A stretch of 64,000 nt of DNA from Tubulanus polymorphus (GCF_964204645.1 NC_134030.1:16683110-16747109); one strand, 5' to 3'; shown: positions 13,601-24,531, counted from the stretch's first letter. The notes: generated by a model not told the origin, from the letters alone. Made by a program: numbers and translations.

Positions 13601-16212
13601 AAATGGTAAAAGTCATATTTAGAGTATTCAATTAGGCCTAATATACTTTAAGAAGATGGGTGGTATCAAATTATGATACAGGCCTACAGGTAACAGTTAG
13701 GCTTTGAATGACTTATTTTAGTTAAAGTGTAAACTAAGTAGCCTGATGGGCAATATCTGGTTAGAAAATCAATAGACCTACATACCACAAAGAACTGAAC
13801 TTTTTGTCTTGAAATTCAAAGACATATGTATCGTCATCCCCGATTTCCTTCACATCACGGAGTAGCCCACGATATTCCACCAAAAAATCCCCTCTACAAA
13901 CTGCTTTCTTTGTGAATAATCCATATCCTTAATCAGAAAAAAGTATTATCTTTGATTAAAAACCATTCCTTCAGGTCCTACATTAAAACCTAGGGTCCAG
14001 GGACACCATGCCCAGATGAGAAAAGGTTTGAAATGCTCAACCATCTGGAAATGTTAATATTCAACGTCTGGTGAACTACAGAAACCATGACATAAATTTT
14101 GCATTGATTGTTTATTTATGTCTTTACTATGTATTGTGGTAACAAAATATGCCAATGTATTAATAGGTATGATATGGAAATACTCAGTTTCTGCTATTAA
14201 GTCAAGGAAGCTACCGATATAGGTTTTTGAGGATTTCAGACTGAGATTTTTGAGCTATATGGGCACCAAAAAGGTCACAGGACGGACTTCTTGTGTCTGA
14301 TCAACTCAATTGTTTTAATGCTGATGGGCCCCTGGGCATTAAAAATATTATTTGAAAGATCAAGATAATTGAAGCGTCTTAAAAGATTTCCCTTGAAAAC
14401 ATCAAAATCTGTAAAAATGCTGATTTCGGCAAACAGAAATCTGCCATCTTGATTCTGACAGGACCAGTCTTTGGGCTGTAGGTGTTTCAGGGTAATATAT
14501 GTATAAACCAAACATCAATCCATGTGTTTTCTAAACTTCCCAAAATAACTGGATTCTGTCTACGGACTGACACAACAGATATTCTATAAAAAAGTGGATA
14601 TCATACAGATGCAGCAGTAATTTAGTAAACTAGTGGTCCAGGGACACCACGCCCACTTGGGAAGTGGTTAGAAATGCTTAACAAACGGAATATTCAACGC
14701 CCCCTGGTGAACATATTAAGAAAGCAATGACCTTACAACTCACCACAATCAATGATGGAACATGTCATGAGCTACAATTTTGTAATTGATTGTGGTTACA
14801 AAATATCCTTAGAGACCAATACAATATGAAAATACTAATATGATATAATAAAAGTTATTTAGCTCTTCAATGCCCCTGGTGGCCTAGGGCCGATTCTTTT
14901 ATGCAGTACGGATAATCCGGACGCTCCATTTCCATTCTTTTATTGATCAGGTGACTATTTCTGGAGAGTTCGGAGAGTCCATTCTCTCCAATCTGTCGAC
15001 CGGTGTGATTGCGGAGAGACCACGTGACAAAATGGCGACGCATGAATTTTGCCTCCTAAAACTCAGAAAAGTTACGGAAGCCGCCATTTTGATTCTCAAC
15101 AACTATTCCATTATGCACAAATCAGGATATTCAATCCGGAGAATACGGACTGCATAAAAGAATCGGCCCCATAATCATAGAATATGTCACAAGATACAAT
15201 TTTGCCATTCATTGTGGTTACCATACCAATGACCTTGAAACTCATACAAAATATCAATAGGTACCAATTCTGTAATTCTGTATGTAATTCTATATTCAAC
15301 TCTCCCTGGTGGTGAGAACAAAAACCCGGGTAACCCCAATTCCACGTGAGGAGATGAATACTATGACAGCGATACTATAGGCCTATATCAAATATCAAGA
15401 CTATAAGTCAAAACTTGTCCATAGTTTCCTTCAAAAACCTTTTTCTGAGGACTGATGACACGAAGATGGTCACTGATTGCATCACGCTTGACTGATCAAA
15501 GTATCTGTCTGATAGGCCTGTGTAAGAGCCCTTCTCATAGTATAACCAGATCTCGGAATTCAGGCCAAAAATGATCTTGGGCATAAAAAAGGTCACATGA
15601 TGGCCATGTTAAGTCTGATCTACACAATTTTTCTTATGCTGATGCACCGGGGATACAAACAGATGTGAATGATCAAGATAATTGATCAAAGGGTTTCAAA
15701 ATTTCCCTTAATAACATCAAAAATATGTAAAAAGTGCTGATTTTGCTGAACAACAATGGCAACCAGTCGGCCATCTTGATTCTGATCAGGCCAGTTTTCG
15801 GGCAGAAGATGTATCTAGATACATGTAAAAACTAAAGATCAAGACAATCCATTGAAGCGACTTCAAAACTTCCCAAAAGAACTTGATTCCGTCTATGGAC
15901 AAACGGACGACAGATGAAAAGTGAACGCAATAGTCCACTGGGACTTAAGTCCCAAGTGGGCTAAAGATTATGTTGTCCTCATTATATATCAAAAACACTT
16001 CTCGGCCTATAGGCCTCATTAGGTTTAGGATAGGGTTGGGGTCTAGAAGGTCAGGAGGGTTAGGGTTTGATAGGGTTAAAACATTCCATTTAGGTATAAT
16101 TTAGCCTACCTATTTCGCTATTGACAACTTTTTTTTCGAATGCCTCTTCTGGATCTTTGCCAAATTTAATAAATTCAAGAGCCACCTGACTTGGTGTCAT
16201 GCGTCTCGGCAT
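1175..16212 (-). CDS. Spliced chimeric gene: SET (KMT5A-like) - repeat exons - OTU protease - zinc fingers - tyrosine recombinase - SANT-like
   Basis: Exons read on the minus strand: 16212-16110, 13927-13786, 13597-13405, 12652-12622, 11060-10989, eleven 66-nt exons from 10894 to 9209, 9112-9053, 8213-8151, 7849-7796, 7338-7267, 6092-3884, 3796-3659, 2990-2861, 1972-1777, 1665-1528, 1383-1175. Every junction has AG and GT and the phases agree throughout, giving 4,536 nt (about 1,511 codons plus stop) if all are used. Order of domains: SET methyltransferase at the N-terminus, acidic/serine-rich repeats, OTU cysteine protease, two C2H2-like segments, tyrosine-recombinase core, acidic linker and a Myb/SANT-like tail. 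Large invertebrate and fish gene families with KMT5A-like SET and recombinase cores are known and are thought to be Crypton-type mobile genes; whether this copy is mobile or host-serving is inference. The start is the ATG at 16212; a splice acceptor 5 nt upstream (exon from 16217) implies an untranslated first exon not located. Confidence 0.72.
1777..3796 (-). CDS. Tyrosine recombinase exons (3796-3659, 2990-2861, 1972-1777)
   Basis: Three exons complete the recombinase core begun in the OTU exon. The first has IRGKSTRSIRGVYILLT, a beta-strand region usual after box I. The second has RSTKLRSFFATTLQ, the box-II Arg region where the canonical H-x-x-R has Thr in place of His, as in related Crypton-like proteins. 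The third has VADHMGHDVKIHADVYCL, giving the His and the nucleophilic Tyr. Junctions are phase 2, phase 2 and phase 0. The 2.0-2.86-kb intron contains inverted copies of the 91-bp minisatellite. The catalytic residues R, R, H and Y are all visible, so the enzyme could be active. Confidence 0.7.
2290..2600 (-). repeat. Inverted copies of the 91-bp minisatellite
   Basis: Three to four degenerate units containing GTAGAATTGTGGGACATA and TTTTATATGYCACTTAACTG. They are reverse-complement relatives of the units at 18.4-21.2 kb. They lie in the intron between recombinase exons 2861 and 1972. Confidence 0.7.
3884..6092 (-). CDS. Large exon: OTU cysteine protease domain, two zinc-finger-like motifs, start of tyrosine recombinase
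   Basis: A single 2,209-nt open exon (about 736 codons). Near its start is the OTU catalytic motif SGDGNCLFNAVS, with the Asp and Cys nucleophile. About 130 residues later GHWNPDHFAPLLP supplies the expected His, so the deubiquitinase triad looks complete. A nuclear-localisation-like basic and acidic stretch follows (KKRKKRKC...DSEDDY). Two Cys/His clusters follow (YCLYCKRVF...H..H and PCEFCKGFF...H...CH). The C-terminal quarter enters a tyrosine recombinase and ends with the box-I motif LFNRRRISEVEEM holding the first catalytic Arg. The frame opens at an ATG at 6114, but TTTTATCTTCAG just inside it is a good acceptor joining exon 7338-7267. Confidence 0.8.
6115..7260 (-). other. Intron of the chimeric gene with a dispersed low-copy repeat
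   Basis: No exon-like open frame is visible. The part around 6,900-7,200 resembles a dispersed motif also seen near 14.4-14.6 kb and 15.8-15.95 kb ('aacatcaa...tcca' followed by 'gattctgtctatggac'). Confidence 0.4.
7267..7849 (-). CDS. Two acidic linker exons before the OTU exon (7849-7796 and 7338-7267)
   Basis: Exons of 54 and 72 nt, both phase 1-1. The first encodes EFSDGEELLESS and the second HDYDSDEELPFFYENKEG. Acceptors TTTTAG and ATTTAG and donors GTACGT and GTAAGT are present. The second splices in phase to the large OTU exon at 6092. The acidic composition matches the low-complexity linkers of this gene family, but I know of no function for them. Confidence 0.5.
8151..9112 (-). CDS. 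Older repeat exons between array and OTU exon (9112-9053 and 8213-8151)
   Basis: Two phase 1-1 exons of 60 and 63 nt, encoding ISLIRECSGEKK... and DALTCGPSGDVDND... and both ending in SG before a GTAAAT or GTAAGA donor. They share the C-terminal S-E-(F/S)-T pattern with the 66-nt array exons. Between them lies a decayed relative at 8290-8341 that contains a stop codon and has a length not divisible by three, so it is probably skipped. The intron at about 8510-9010 is filled with 91-bp minisatellite units. Confidence 0.55.
8290..8341 (-). pseudogene. Decayed copy of the repeat exon
   Basis: It keeps the TTCAAG acceptor, the GTAAAT donor, the NVL start and the S-E-F-T-C-S-G end. An internal deletion leaves 52 nt with a TGA in frame. 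Including it would shift and stop the reading frame, so I treat it as a dead exon. Confidence 0.55.
8510..9010 (-). repeat. Inverted copies of the 91-bp minisatellite in the exon-array intron
   Basis: Five to six units with the consensus pieces GTAGAATTGTAGGACATA and AAAATCACTTCATCATTAG. They have the same orientation as the 2.3-kb block and the opposite orientation to the 18.4-21.2-kb array. Confidence 0.75.
9204..10899 (-). repeat. Tandem array of 11 near-identical 162-bp units, each holding a complete 66-nt exon
   Basis: Units repeat at exactly 162 bp with only a few substitutions. Each unit has a CTAG acceptor, a 66-nt open exon (9209-9274, then every 162 bp to 10829-10894) and a GTAAGTTT donor; introns are 96 bp. 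Each exon encodes 22 residues of the type NVLTSKCSSDDSKQVSEF and ends in TCSG. Both ends are phase 1 and the length is divisible by three, so any number of units can be spliced in or out without changing the frame. The near identity shows recent unequal exchange or ongoing homogenisation. The encoded stretch would be a flexible acidic/serine-rich repeat between the SET and OTU domains. Confidence 0.85.
10989..11060 (-). CDS. Diverged first member of the repeat-exon array (72 nt)
   Basis: A phase 1-1 exon of 24 codons with a TTCAAG acceptor and GTAAGT donor. It begins NVLTSKS and ends DSCSG like the array exons, but its middle is basic (RQHKSGEKKNH). It is two codons longer than the 66-nt array exons and lies 160 nt from the next one, so it is an older member of the same duplication series. 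Confidence 0.55.
11061..12621 (-). other. Intron, no exon recognised
   Basis: AT-rich intronic sequence between the repeat-exon array and the linker exon at 12622. It includes a short TATA-rich stretch and a direct repeat (atatataaggttag) near 11.9 kb. I see no coding signal. Confidence 0.4.
12622..12652 (-). CDS. 31-nt linker exon after the SET domain
   Basis: A micro-exon encoding about ten residues (ASNKKELNAS). It is bounded by AAATAG on the 5' side and GTAAGC on the 3' side. It is needed to convert the phase-0 end of the SET exons into the phase-1 junction used by all of the following repeat exons. That phase fit is the main evidence. Confidence 0.5.
13405..16212 (-). CDS. SET-domain exons 1-3 of the chimeric gene (KMT5A/SETD8-like)
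   Basis: Three exons (16212-16110, 13927-13786, 13597-13405) encode about 146 residues. Exon 1 starts MPRRMTPSQVALEFIKFG. Exon 2 carries the SET-N strand motif GYGLFTKKAV followed by GDFLVEYRG. Exon 3 carries GRLINDGWGG, PHIAFFAIKDI and the ELRYDYG motif, which are the cofactor- and catalysis-associated SET motifs. The spacing and the cysteine-IDA motif before GRLIN match lysine methyltransferase KMT5A (H4K20 monomethylase). KMT5A has RLINHS where this protein has RLINDG, so the Asn is kept but the usual His is replaced; activity is therefore uncertain. Exon junctions are phase 1, phase 2 and phase 0 and join without a break. Confidence 0.75.
13980..15960. repeat. Degenerate dispersed repeats in SET-domain intron 1
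   Basis: Recurring blocks near 13,990, 14,640, 15,300 and 15,900 share phrases such as GGTCCAGGGACACCA, CCCCTGGTG and a 'tctatggacaaacggac' end. They form a loosely tandem non-coding repeat. A separate MITE lies inside at 14887-15169. Confidence 0.45.
14887..15169. mobile_element. MITE with 21-bp perfect terminal inverted repeats
   Basis: 283-bp element. Its ends, GGGCCGATTCTTTTATGCAG on the left and its reverse complement on the right, match perfectly over 21 bp and well for about 15 bp more (ending in TCCGGA). It has no coding capacity. The target duplication is unclear, so the superfamily is not assigned. Confidence 0.7.
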
Positions 16213-18400
16213 CTCACCTGAAAAATACAACCAAGAATAAGGTGCTATGATAATGGGCAGGCTTATTTGTATCTTTGCCCTATTAACCGAGATATTAATA
16301 CTGCAAATTGGGCAGAACACAAATCCTCACCTTGAAACATAAAAAAAATAAAAAAGAATTAAGCGATTGATTTTTGCAAAAAAAAAACCATTTAGACCAA
16401 CGGCCACGTCACTGCATATCATATCAATAGCAGTAGCACTTGATATAAATTACAAAAATTGGCTGTCAAAAATATACAATAAAGAAAAAATTCATTGTGC
16501 AACACCGGTGCTTAGTTCCAAGCTTCAAGGCCTAAATATGCTAGAATTCTGTATCACTATAGGCCTACTACTAGGGGGCCTAAATAAGTGAAACTAATTA
16601 GTAAGCAGGCATGGCTATAGGCCGGTCCATGTCCTACAATGAACCTGTAACAATGACAGGTTGGTACCGGTATTTGGATTATAATCTAGGCTGATTCAGC
16701 AGGTTAGCTGTAGCCTACTGTGCAGTGGTAAAAGTATCAGCCTGTAGCGCGGAATATCAGTCAGCACATCAGGTTTGGTTTCTATGATGATCGGACTGTT
16801 TTACAAACCACGACAATTCCTATACCGGTAGGTATTTGTAGGCCTATTTGTATATACTCTAGGGCCTCTCTAAGTTCTGGATATTATCAACGTTAGCAGT
16901 AAAAGTACAAATTACAAGCCTATCTGAGATGACTCGGTCAAGACTAGAGATAGGGCCTAATACTACTAGTAAGGTCAGATGTAGTCTAGTACCTAGCCGT
17001 TGTTTTCCAAACAGGTTGTAGGTAGGGAACCGTAACAACAACTGTTGAACAGCAGTTGTTACAGTCTGTTCAGACTAGTACTAGGTCAGATGGTATTCAG
17101 GCCATCAGGGATTAGCTGGGAGGAGGCCTTTATTTTATTAGATAATAGCTTACCACCAACCGATTACTAAATACTAACAAGGACAGGTTACTCACATCCA
17201 ATGTGCTAGTGCTGGTGTACTATAGGCCTATAAGTATAGTTGAATGTGTGTGTAAATGAATTTAGCGTTTTCTGCAATCCTGATTAGAAATGCGGTACAA
17301 TGTATGTCAATATAAGAAATTTTGTAGCCAGAATTTTAATGAAACGGGCGTAAATGTAGTAATGAAAATATTGCACGTCCACCGGTTGTTTACAACGCAG
17401 CAACGACCTTCAACGTAGTCTGAATACCGGTCGTTGTTACCGGTTCCCTAGAACGACGGCTAGGTACTAGACTACCTTCAACGCAGCAACGAACTAACCG
17501 GTAGCCCTAAATACCGAACAAAACCGTTAAATACCGACTTTATGTCACTAATCAATTTTAGATGCGGGCATAAGGCTGATTTATTTTCGTGTGAAATCGA
17601 TCTTTTTGGGATATTTCGCTTAACTTTTTGAACACATACCCTAAATTGGTCTTAACGACCAGTGTACGGTAACTGTGCAGCCTGAATAAATCCTCGTTTT
17701 ATAGCCATTTTAGACTGTATTGAATTATTGCCAAAGGGTTTTCATTTTCTCGTGTCGAAAACAGAAAAGATCAGCCATTTTTTGAAATTCTAAGATGTTT
17801 CTTGTGTTTCCGTGCCTACGAACCATGATTTTCTTTGAATAATTTGCAAACATTTTCAAATGGCAAGGGCCTAGGCATAGAAAAATATTGTTAAAATTGA
17901 TTTACGTAACGGTAGTTCATTAAATGGGGTCTATTTTCTCTAATTGAAATGAGTTAAAGAAGACTTTTTTTTAGTAATCCTCCAATGCAAAACAGTTTAA
18001 AATGGATAAAACGATGATTTACTTACAGTTTCACTGGTCGTATTAAGACCTAATTGAGGTACCCGGTATGTGTTGAAAAGTTTAGTTTATAGGGAACTCA
18101 AAAAATCGATGTCAGACCAAAAAAAAATTAGAATTTAGGAACGGACATGCAGATATGTCAGGCATACACTGCTAGTCTATTCACTTTTGTGTTTCATCAG
18201 TTTTCTCGAGATAATTTGTAACTTTTGTGAGCAAATACTTCAAACTAATGCCATTCAAGCCAGAACTGTGCAGTCGGACATCGTTTTTGTATCCATCTTA
18301 AACACTGTATTGAAGGATTGTTAAAAAGTCTTCTTAAACTTATTTATGACAGAGAAAAGAGACTTCACGAATCGCACCGGTTCTTGAAAGATCATAATTA
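16213..18400. other. Upstream region of the chimeric gene; no gene recognised
   Basis: Probable promoter and 5' untranslated region of the minus-strand gene, given the acceptor that ends at 16218. It contains a 24-bp inverted pair (16981-17004 and 17452-17475) and many copies of ACCGGT and TAGGCCTA-type words. No conserved coding frame is visible. Confidence 0.4.
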
Positions 18401-18419
18401 CATCAGGGCAATATCTAAT

Positions 18420-21230
18420 CTTGCATTGATTGTACTAGTCATGTCCTACAATTCTACATTCAGTTATGTGGCATATAAAACCCATCATATCTGGACACTA
18501 CCTAATCATAAAATGATTTTACTATTTATGTCTATTACTACATATGTCCTACAATTCTATATATACAATTCTATATCGCTGGCATATAAAACCCTTCATA
18601 TTGGCACATTTCGTAATGATGAAGTGATTTTACTATTTTTATATGTCCTACAAATCTATAATTAGTTAGGCAGCATAGAAAACTCGACTCGTAAGAAACT
18701 ACCTACGGTAATCATAAAGCATTTTACTATTTATATATGTCTTACAATACTGCATCAGCTAAGTGCAGTACAAATTTATATTCAGTTAGGTGGCATATAA
18801 AACTATCATATCAGGGCGCTATTTGTGGATGTCTTACAATTCTACATTCAGTTGCGTGACATATAAACCCACGGCATCAGGACACTGCCTGATAATTTTA
18901 CTATTCGTTTATTTCCTACAAATCTACATACATTTTAAGTGGCGTATAAAACCATTCATATTAGGACAATGGACACTCTCTAATTATGAAGTGATTTTAC
19001 TATTTATATATGTCCTACAATTCTACCTTCAGTTAAGTGGCATATAAAACCCTTTATATTGGGACACTCTCTAATGATGAAGTGATTTTACTATTTATAT
19101 ATGTCCTACAATTCTACCTTCAGTTAAGTGGAATATAAAACCCTTTATATTGGGACACTCTCTAATTATGAAGTGATTTTACTATTTATATATGTCCTAC
19201 AATTCTACCTTCAGTTAAGTGGAATATAAAACCCTTTATATTGGGACACTCTCTAATTATGAAGTGATTTTACTATTTATATATGTCCTACAATTCTACC
19301 TTCAGTTAAGTGGCATATAAAACCCTTTATATTGGGACACTCTCTAATGATGAAGTGATTTTACTATTTATATATGTCCTACAATTCTACCTTCAGTTAA
19401 GTGGAATATAAAACCCTTTATATTGGGACACTCTCTAATTATGAAGTGATTTTACTATTCATATATGTCCTACAATTCTACATTCAGTTAAGTGGCATAT
19501 AAAACCCTTTATATTGGGACACTCTCTAATGATGAAGTGATTTTACTATTTATATATGTCCTACAATTCTACATTCAGTTAAGTGGAATATAAAACCCTT
19601 TATATTGGGACACTCTCTAATGATGAAGTGATTTTACTATTTATATATGTCCTACAATTCTACCTTCAGTTAAGTGGAATATAAAACCCTTTATATTGGG
19701 ACACTCTAATTATGAAGTGATTTTACTATTTATGTATGCCCTACAATTCTTTAATCAGTTTCGCAACATATAGAACTCATCATCAAATTTATATTCATTT
19801 AGGGGGTATTTAAAACTATTCATGTCAGGACACTACCGAATCCTGAAATGATTTTACTATTTGTGTAGGTCCTACAATTGTACATGATCAGTTGCGTGGC
19901 ATATAAAACCTACGGCATCAGGACACTGCCTAATGATTTTACTATTCGTACATGTCCTACAAATCTACATACATTTTAAGTGGCGTATAAAACCATTCAT
20001 ATTAGGACAATGGATAATCATGCCATTATTTTACTATTTGATTATGTCCTGCAATTCTACATCCAATTAAGTGGCACATATATCGGGACACTGCCTAATC
20101 GTGAAGTGATTTCACTATTTATATATGTCTTACAATTCTACATCCAGTTAAATGTCATATGAAAAAAATCGTTCATACCTATTGGGACACTCTCTAATTA
20201 TGAAGTGATTTTACTATTCGTATATGTCCTACAATTCTACATACATTTAAGTTGCGTATAAAACCATTAGTGTCAGGACACTAGATAATCATGGCGTTAT
20301 TTCACTATTTAAATATGCCCTGCAATTCTACATTCAAGTAAGTGGCATATAAAAACATTAAAATCCGGACACTACCCAATCATGCAGTAATATTATTTAT
20401 CAAAAATCCATAGGAGCAAAAACAATACAAATCTCATTTTCTAATGAGTAATATATATTTATTATAGTAAACGTTTTCGGGAGTTACATTATCCCCTCTT
20501 CAGGCATAGCGCGCAAGTGATCCTTATCTTGACCCTCTACCTAAGAACTAATATTATTTATATATGTCCTGTAATTCTACATTACGCTGCGTGGCATACA
20601 AAAGCATATCAGGACACTGCCTAATCATGAAATGATTTTACTATTCATATATGTCCTACAAATTTACATACATTTAAGTGGCGTATAAAAACCCTTCGTA
20701 TCAGCCCACTAGATAATCGCGACGTTATTTTACTATTCATTATGTCCCGCAATTCTACATTCAGTAAAGTGGCATATAAAACCCACCATATCTGGACACT
20801 CCCTAATGATGAAGTGATTTTACTATTTATATATGTCCTACAATTCTACATGCAGTAAAATAGCATATAAAACCCATCATATCACACACTACCTAATTAT
20901 GAAGTGATTTTACTAATTGTATCTACACATCTACATTCAGTTTATTGGCATATAAAACTATTCATATCTGGACACTACCTAATCATAGAGTTATTATAAT
21001 ATTCATATTACACACTACCTAATTATGAAGTGATTTTACTAATTGTATCTACACATCTACATTCAGTTTATTGGCATATAAAACTATTCATATCTGGACA
21101 CTACCTAGTCACAGAGTTATTATAATATTCATGTCCCCCAATTATGCATTCATTTAAGTGGCATATAAAATCAATTATATCAAGACACTACGTAATCATG
21201 ACGTGATTTTACTACAGTCAATCTTGGTGT
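18420..21230 (+). repeat. 91-bp minisatellite array
   Basis: About 25-30 units. The central part (about 19,000-19,730) repeats at exactly 91 bp with high identity: TTACTATTTATATATGTCCT, then acaattctac, CTTCAGTTAAGTGG and ATATAAAACCCTTTATATTG. The outer units are more diverged and occasionally truncated. Short open frames across it are artefacts of the repeat. It is interrupted at about 20,400-20,560 by a different element. Confidence 0.85.
20398..20560 (-). mobile_element. Short 3'-end remnant, Penelope-like
   Basis: On the minus strand it reads GCCTGAAGAGGGGATAATG, then CCCGAAAACGTT and an AATAAA-type AT-rich tail. The 'CTGAAGA ... CGAAA-CGTT ... AATAAA' layout is also seen at the 3' end of the GIY-YIG element at 34.56-34.61 kb and is common in Penelope-like elements. 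It interrupts the minisatellite. Confidence 0.4.
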
Positions 21231-21239
21231 TTGCCTATC

Positions 21240-22870
21240 ACTCAGGACTCGGCTTTTTAGTATAGATTAGGTGATGTACGGATACAAGATAACCCATAGT
21301 TCTACTAATGAATTATCAACCATATAAACTGATTTAAGTGCATAACCAGTACAATAGCCGGTTTACAGATGTTTAGATTGTCTACGTAAACTCTTGAACT
21401 TAAACTACTATCACACTTGAAAGCAATACGAAATACCAGCCATCATTAAATGGAGAAGCTTTAGACTTAGACATTGAGCGATTACTTCTAAGTTACTCAT
21501 ATTTCCCACTGACCTCAATTACTAAATTAGTTGTTAATATTCTTTTCACTACAGATGTAGGTCTACGTTCCCGACAACTGATACGGGTTACATACATAGT
21601 CTAACATAGAAATGGAGAATGGGTCTACGAATTATTGAGTACAAATTAGACACACAGGGAATGGAAGCAATATATTGTAAGAACAAGCACTTATAATGAT
21701 AAAGCGGGGATGGCATAGCCGAGGTTGACTGTATTCTATTTGTTCCCTGGTACTAACTACAGATAAGGAAAAAACCTTCCTATCTGAATACTGCCTGATA
21801 ACAAAATGATTTTCATGATTATGCAATATGGCCTACAATTCTATTAAGCATATCAAGCGTATTTGTTTGTATCATTAAATATCCCATAAATGGTTTCTGA
21901 CAATGACAACTACTTTTGAGTTTATCAAGTCGGCAAACCATGGTTTTGATGATTTCAAAATATCAATGCAATACATACTTCGGACAATAAACAGTAATGA
22001 TACACTTGTATTGATCTAATCAAAGAATGAAGTCCATCTCTATTCGATTTACATAAAAAAGAATTCCTTCAATGCAGTGTATGTAAAACGAATAAAGAAT
22101 CGACGGTTAAGTTCAAAGCACGTGCTGGTCGTTTTAAGGCATGTACCTCTAAAGCAGAGTACATAATGGTACCCTTCGTCCATTTAAAAAAGTTGAAATA
22201 TACTGCATTTGGCCTATGGATAAATGTCTCCAATGATGTTACATGTAAAAAGGACATGCAAGATCGGCAAACTAATAAAGAAAGCTTACCTTTTTCCTTT
22301 TTGGCTAGGCTTAGACTCAATGTTCTAGCATCACCGCGAATAGTAACTGGACATGCGCATTGACCTATCGGTCGAGTTCATTGTTTGCTGTAGGAGATGA
22401 ACCCTACCGAACCTCGAAGCAAAGGATTATTTTAATTGCCCAATGAATTTCATATGAACAATGTGTTGAGAACACGCGTTTTTGGAAAAAAATATATCTT
22501 AATGTTCTTGAAGATTCTTGCAGTTTGTAAGTGTAAATCATATACACACTACACAGCCGTACACCCTGCTCTGCTCTGTATGGGCTCTCCCGAACTTCCG
22601 GAGTTCTGCCAGGTGATGGTTTCTCCTAACTTCTGACGTAGAAAAAGGGGCGGAGCTTATCTGTTCTAACCGTCAGATGGGGCTGCTGTATTGCTTTATA
22701 TATAAATATCTTTGTCAGACCCGATTACGCCTACGACTGCAAGTGGGTGATTGAACAATTTTCTGAGCGTTTGCAAGGTGTAACAATTACGGGACACTTT
22801 GTATGCCCCGTAATTTTTCACCACCCCGCAACAAGGAAATTAAAAAGACAAACGCCCCGTTAATCGTACA
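21240..22870. other. No gene recognised
   Basis: Intergenic DNA between the minisatellite and the (TA)n tract. A short open stretch on the minus strand ends in a good donor (AAAAAG|GTAAGC near 22,288), which may be a lone first exon or chance. Nothing else is supported. Confidence 0.35.
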
Positions 22871-22878
22871 TTATCTTA

Positions 22879-23382
<504 letters not shown>

Positions 23383-23565
23383 CTTCTTCATACTGTCTTA
23401 CAGAAGCGCCATCTCTTACATCTGTGCCTTTGAATACTTCAAGCAACTTCTTGATGAAACCACTTATCGTGTGCATCGGATCATGTATATCAAATAGAAT
23501 GGATTTATTTTTAATTCCACAAACATGTCTCAGATTTCCTAAAACATGAAAAATCTCTTATATTC
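23383..23565 (-). pseudogene. Exon-like coding segment, unidentified
   Basis: Minus-strand frame of about 50 codons with good codon texture (…HVCGIKNKSILFDIHDPMH…, then FIKKLLEVFKGTD). It follows a TTTTAG acceptor near 23,543 and runs up to the hairpin of the Polinton end. I do not recognise the protein. It could be an exon of a host gene or of another transposon cut by the insertion. Confidence 0.35.
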
Positions 23566-23679
23566 TACATAGCTCTGATTGAATACCGGTTGATTAATGT
23601 ATGAAGATGGTTGTAGGTATATGACTGAGGGAATGGGCCTTAGGTGTTTGGAGTCTGCTCAATAGTCTTACATCTCATT

Positions 23680-23920
23680 GGTCGCAAAATTTTGACTAAG
23701 GAAAATTGGGACCAAAGACATTCTTCCAGGTTTTTGATATGAATCGTACCGTTTTGGGCTTGTATTTGATTAGCACACATTAAAAGAAAGTCATGGGTTT
23801 TGCTTTGCAGACTCGTTCTTTCTTCTCGATCTTCTGATAGTCCATTCCAATCGTCGTTGATGAAGGGTCCTATGTCTCGTTCCTGATGATCTTGAGGTAG
23901 GTATCTGGTTAATAGAATGG
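23680..23920 (-). pseudogene. Second exon-like coding segment, unidentified
   Basis: A minus-strand frame of about 70 codons (…RDIGPFINDDWNGLSED… then …FLLMCANQIQAQNG… ) is open with balanced amino-acid use. It may belong with the segment at 23383-23565. No family is recognised and no start is visible. Confidence 0.3.
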
Positions 23921-24531
23921 TATGATTGAATGAATGAACAGGTCTGTTTAAATTTCAAAATAAGAATTAATAGAAAGTTATCTTCGATTTTGATGATAGA
24001 TCATTCTATTCAATAGATTTGGATGTTATCCGCGATGAGTACATTTAATACAGCCATAATTTCCTGATGCTGTCTGGTGAATCAATGTGAGGCAGTGGCT
24101 CTCGTAATCACCTCTAATCATGATTAATTTCCCACAAGTTAATCAATATTGGCCATATCAAATGTTTTTTTTTCTTGAAAATATTTGTTCCATCGATTGT
24201 CAAAGACATTGCTACTCCTCTTCTGTCTCCTCTTGCGAGTACAGTTCCTCCCATAGTTGCGTTTGCTGTAGGCTATATATTCTGTAATATAAATTTTTAT
24301 ATATTCTGTTATATAAATCTGTGATATAACAAGCTTGTTATCTATATAATGAACATACACCCTACCTCGCGCCATCATTGTCCCTCGTGTATTGGGTCAT
24401 CAGGACCGACATGTTAAAATTTTGGAATTCTCCTTCAAGTGTTAAATGAATAAATGCAATAAATATATGATTGATTGGAAAAAATCAATGTGCTGGATAT
24501 ATTCTGCCATAATTCATGAAATGTAAATTAC

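Noticed and set aside
18318-20162. Several open frames in the 18.3-20.2 kb array
   Set aside because: They follow the 91-bp minisatellite unit and repeat the same peptide; not genes.
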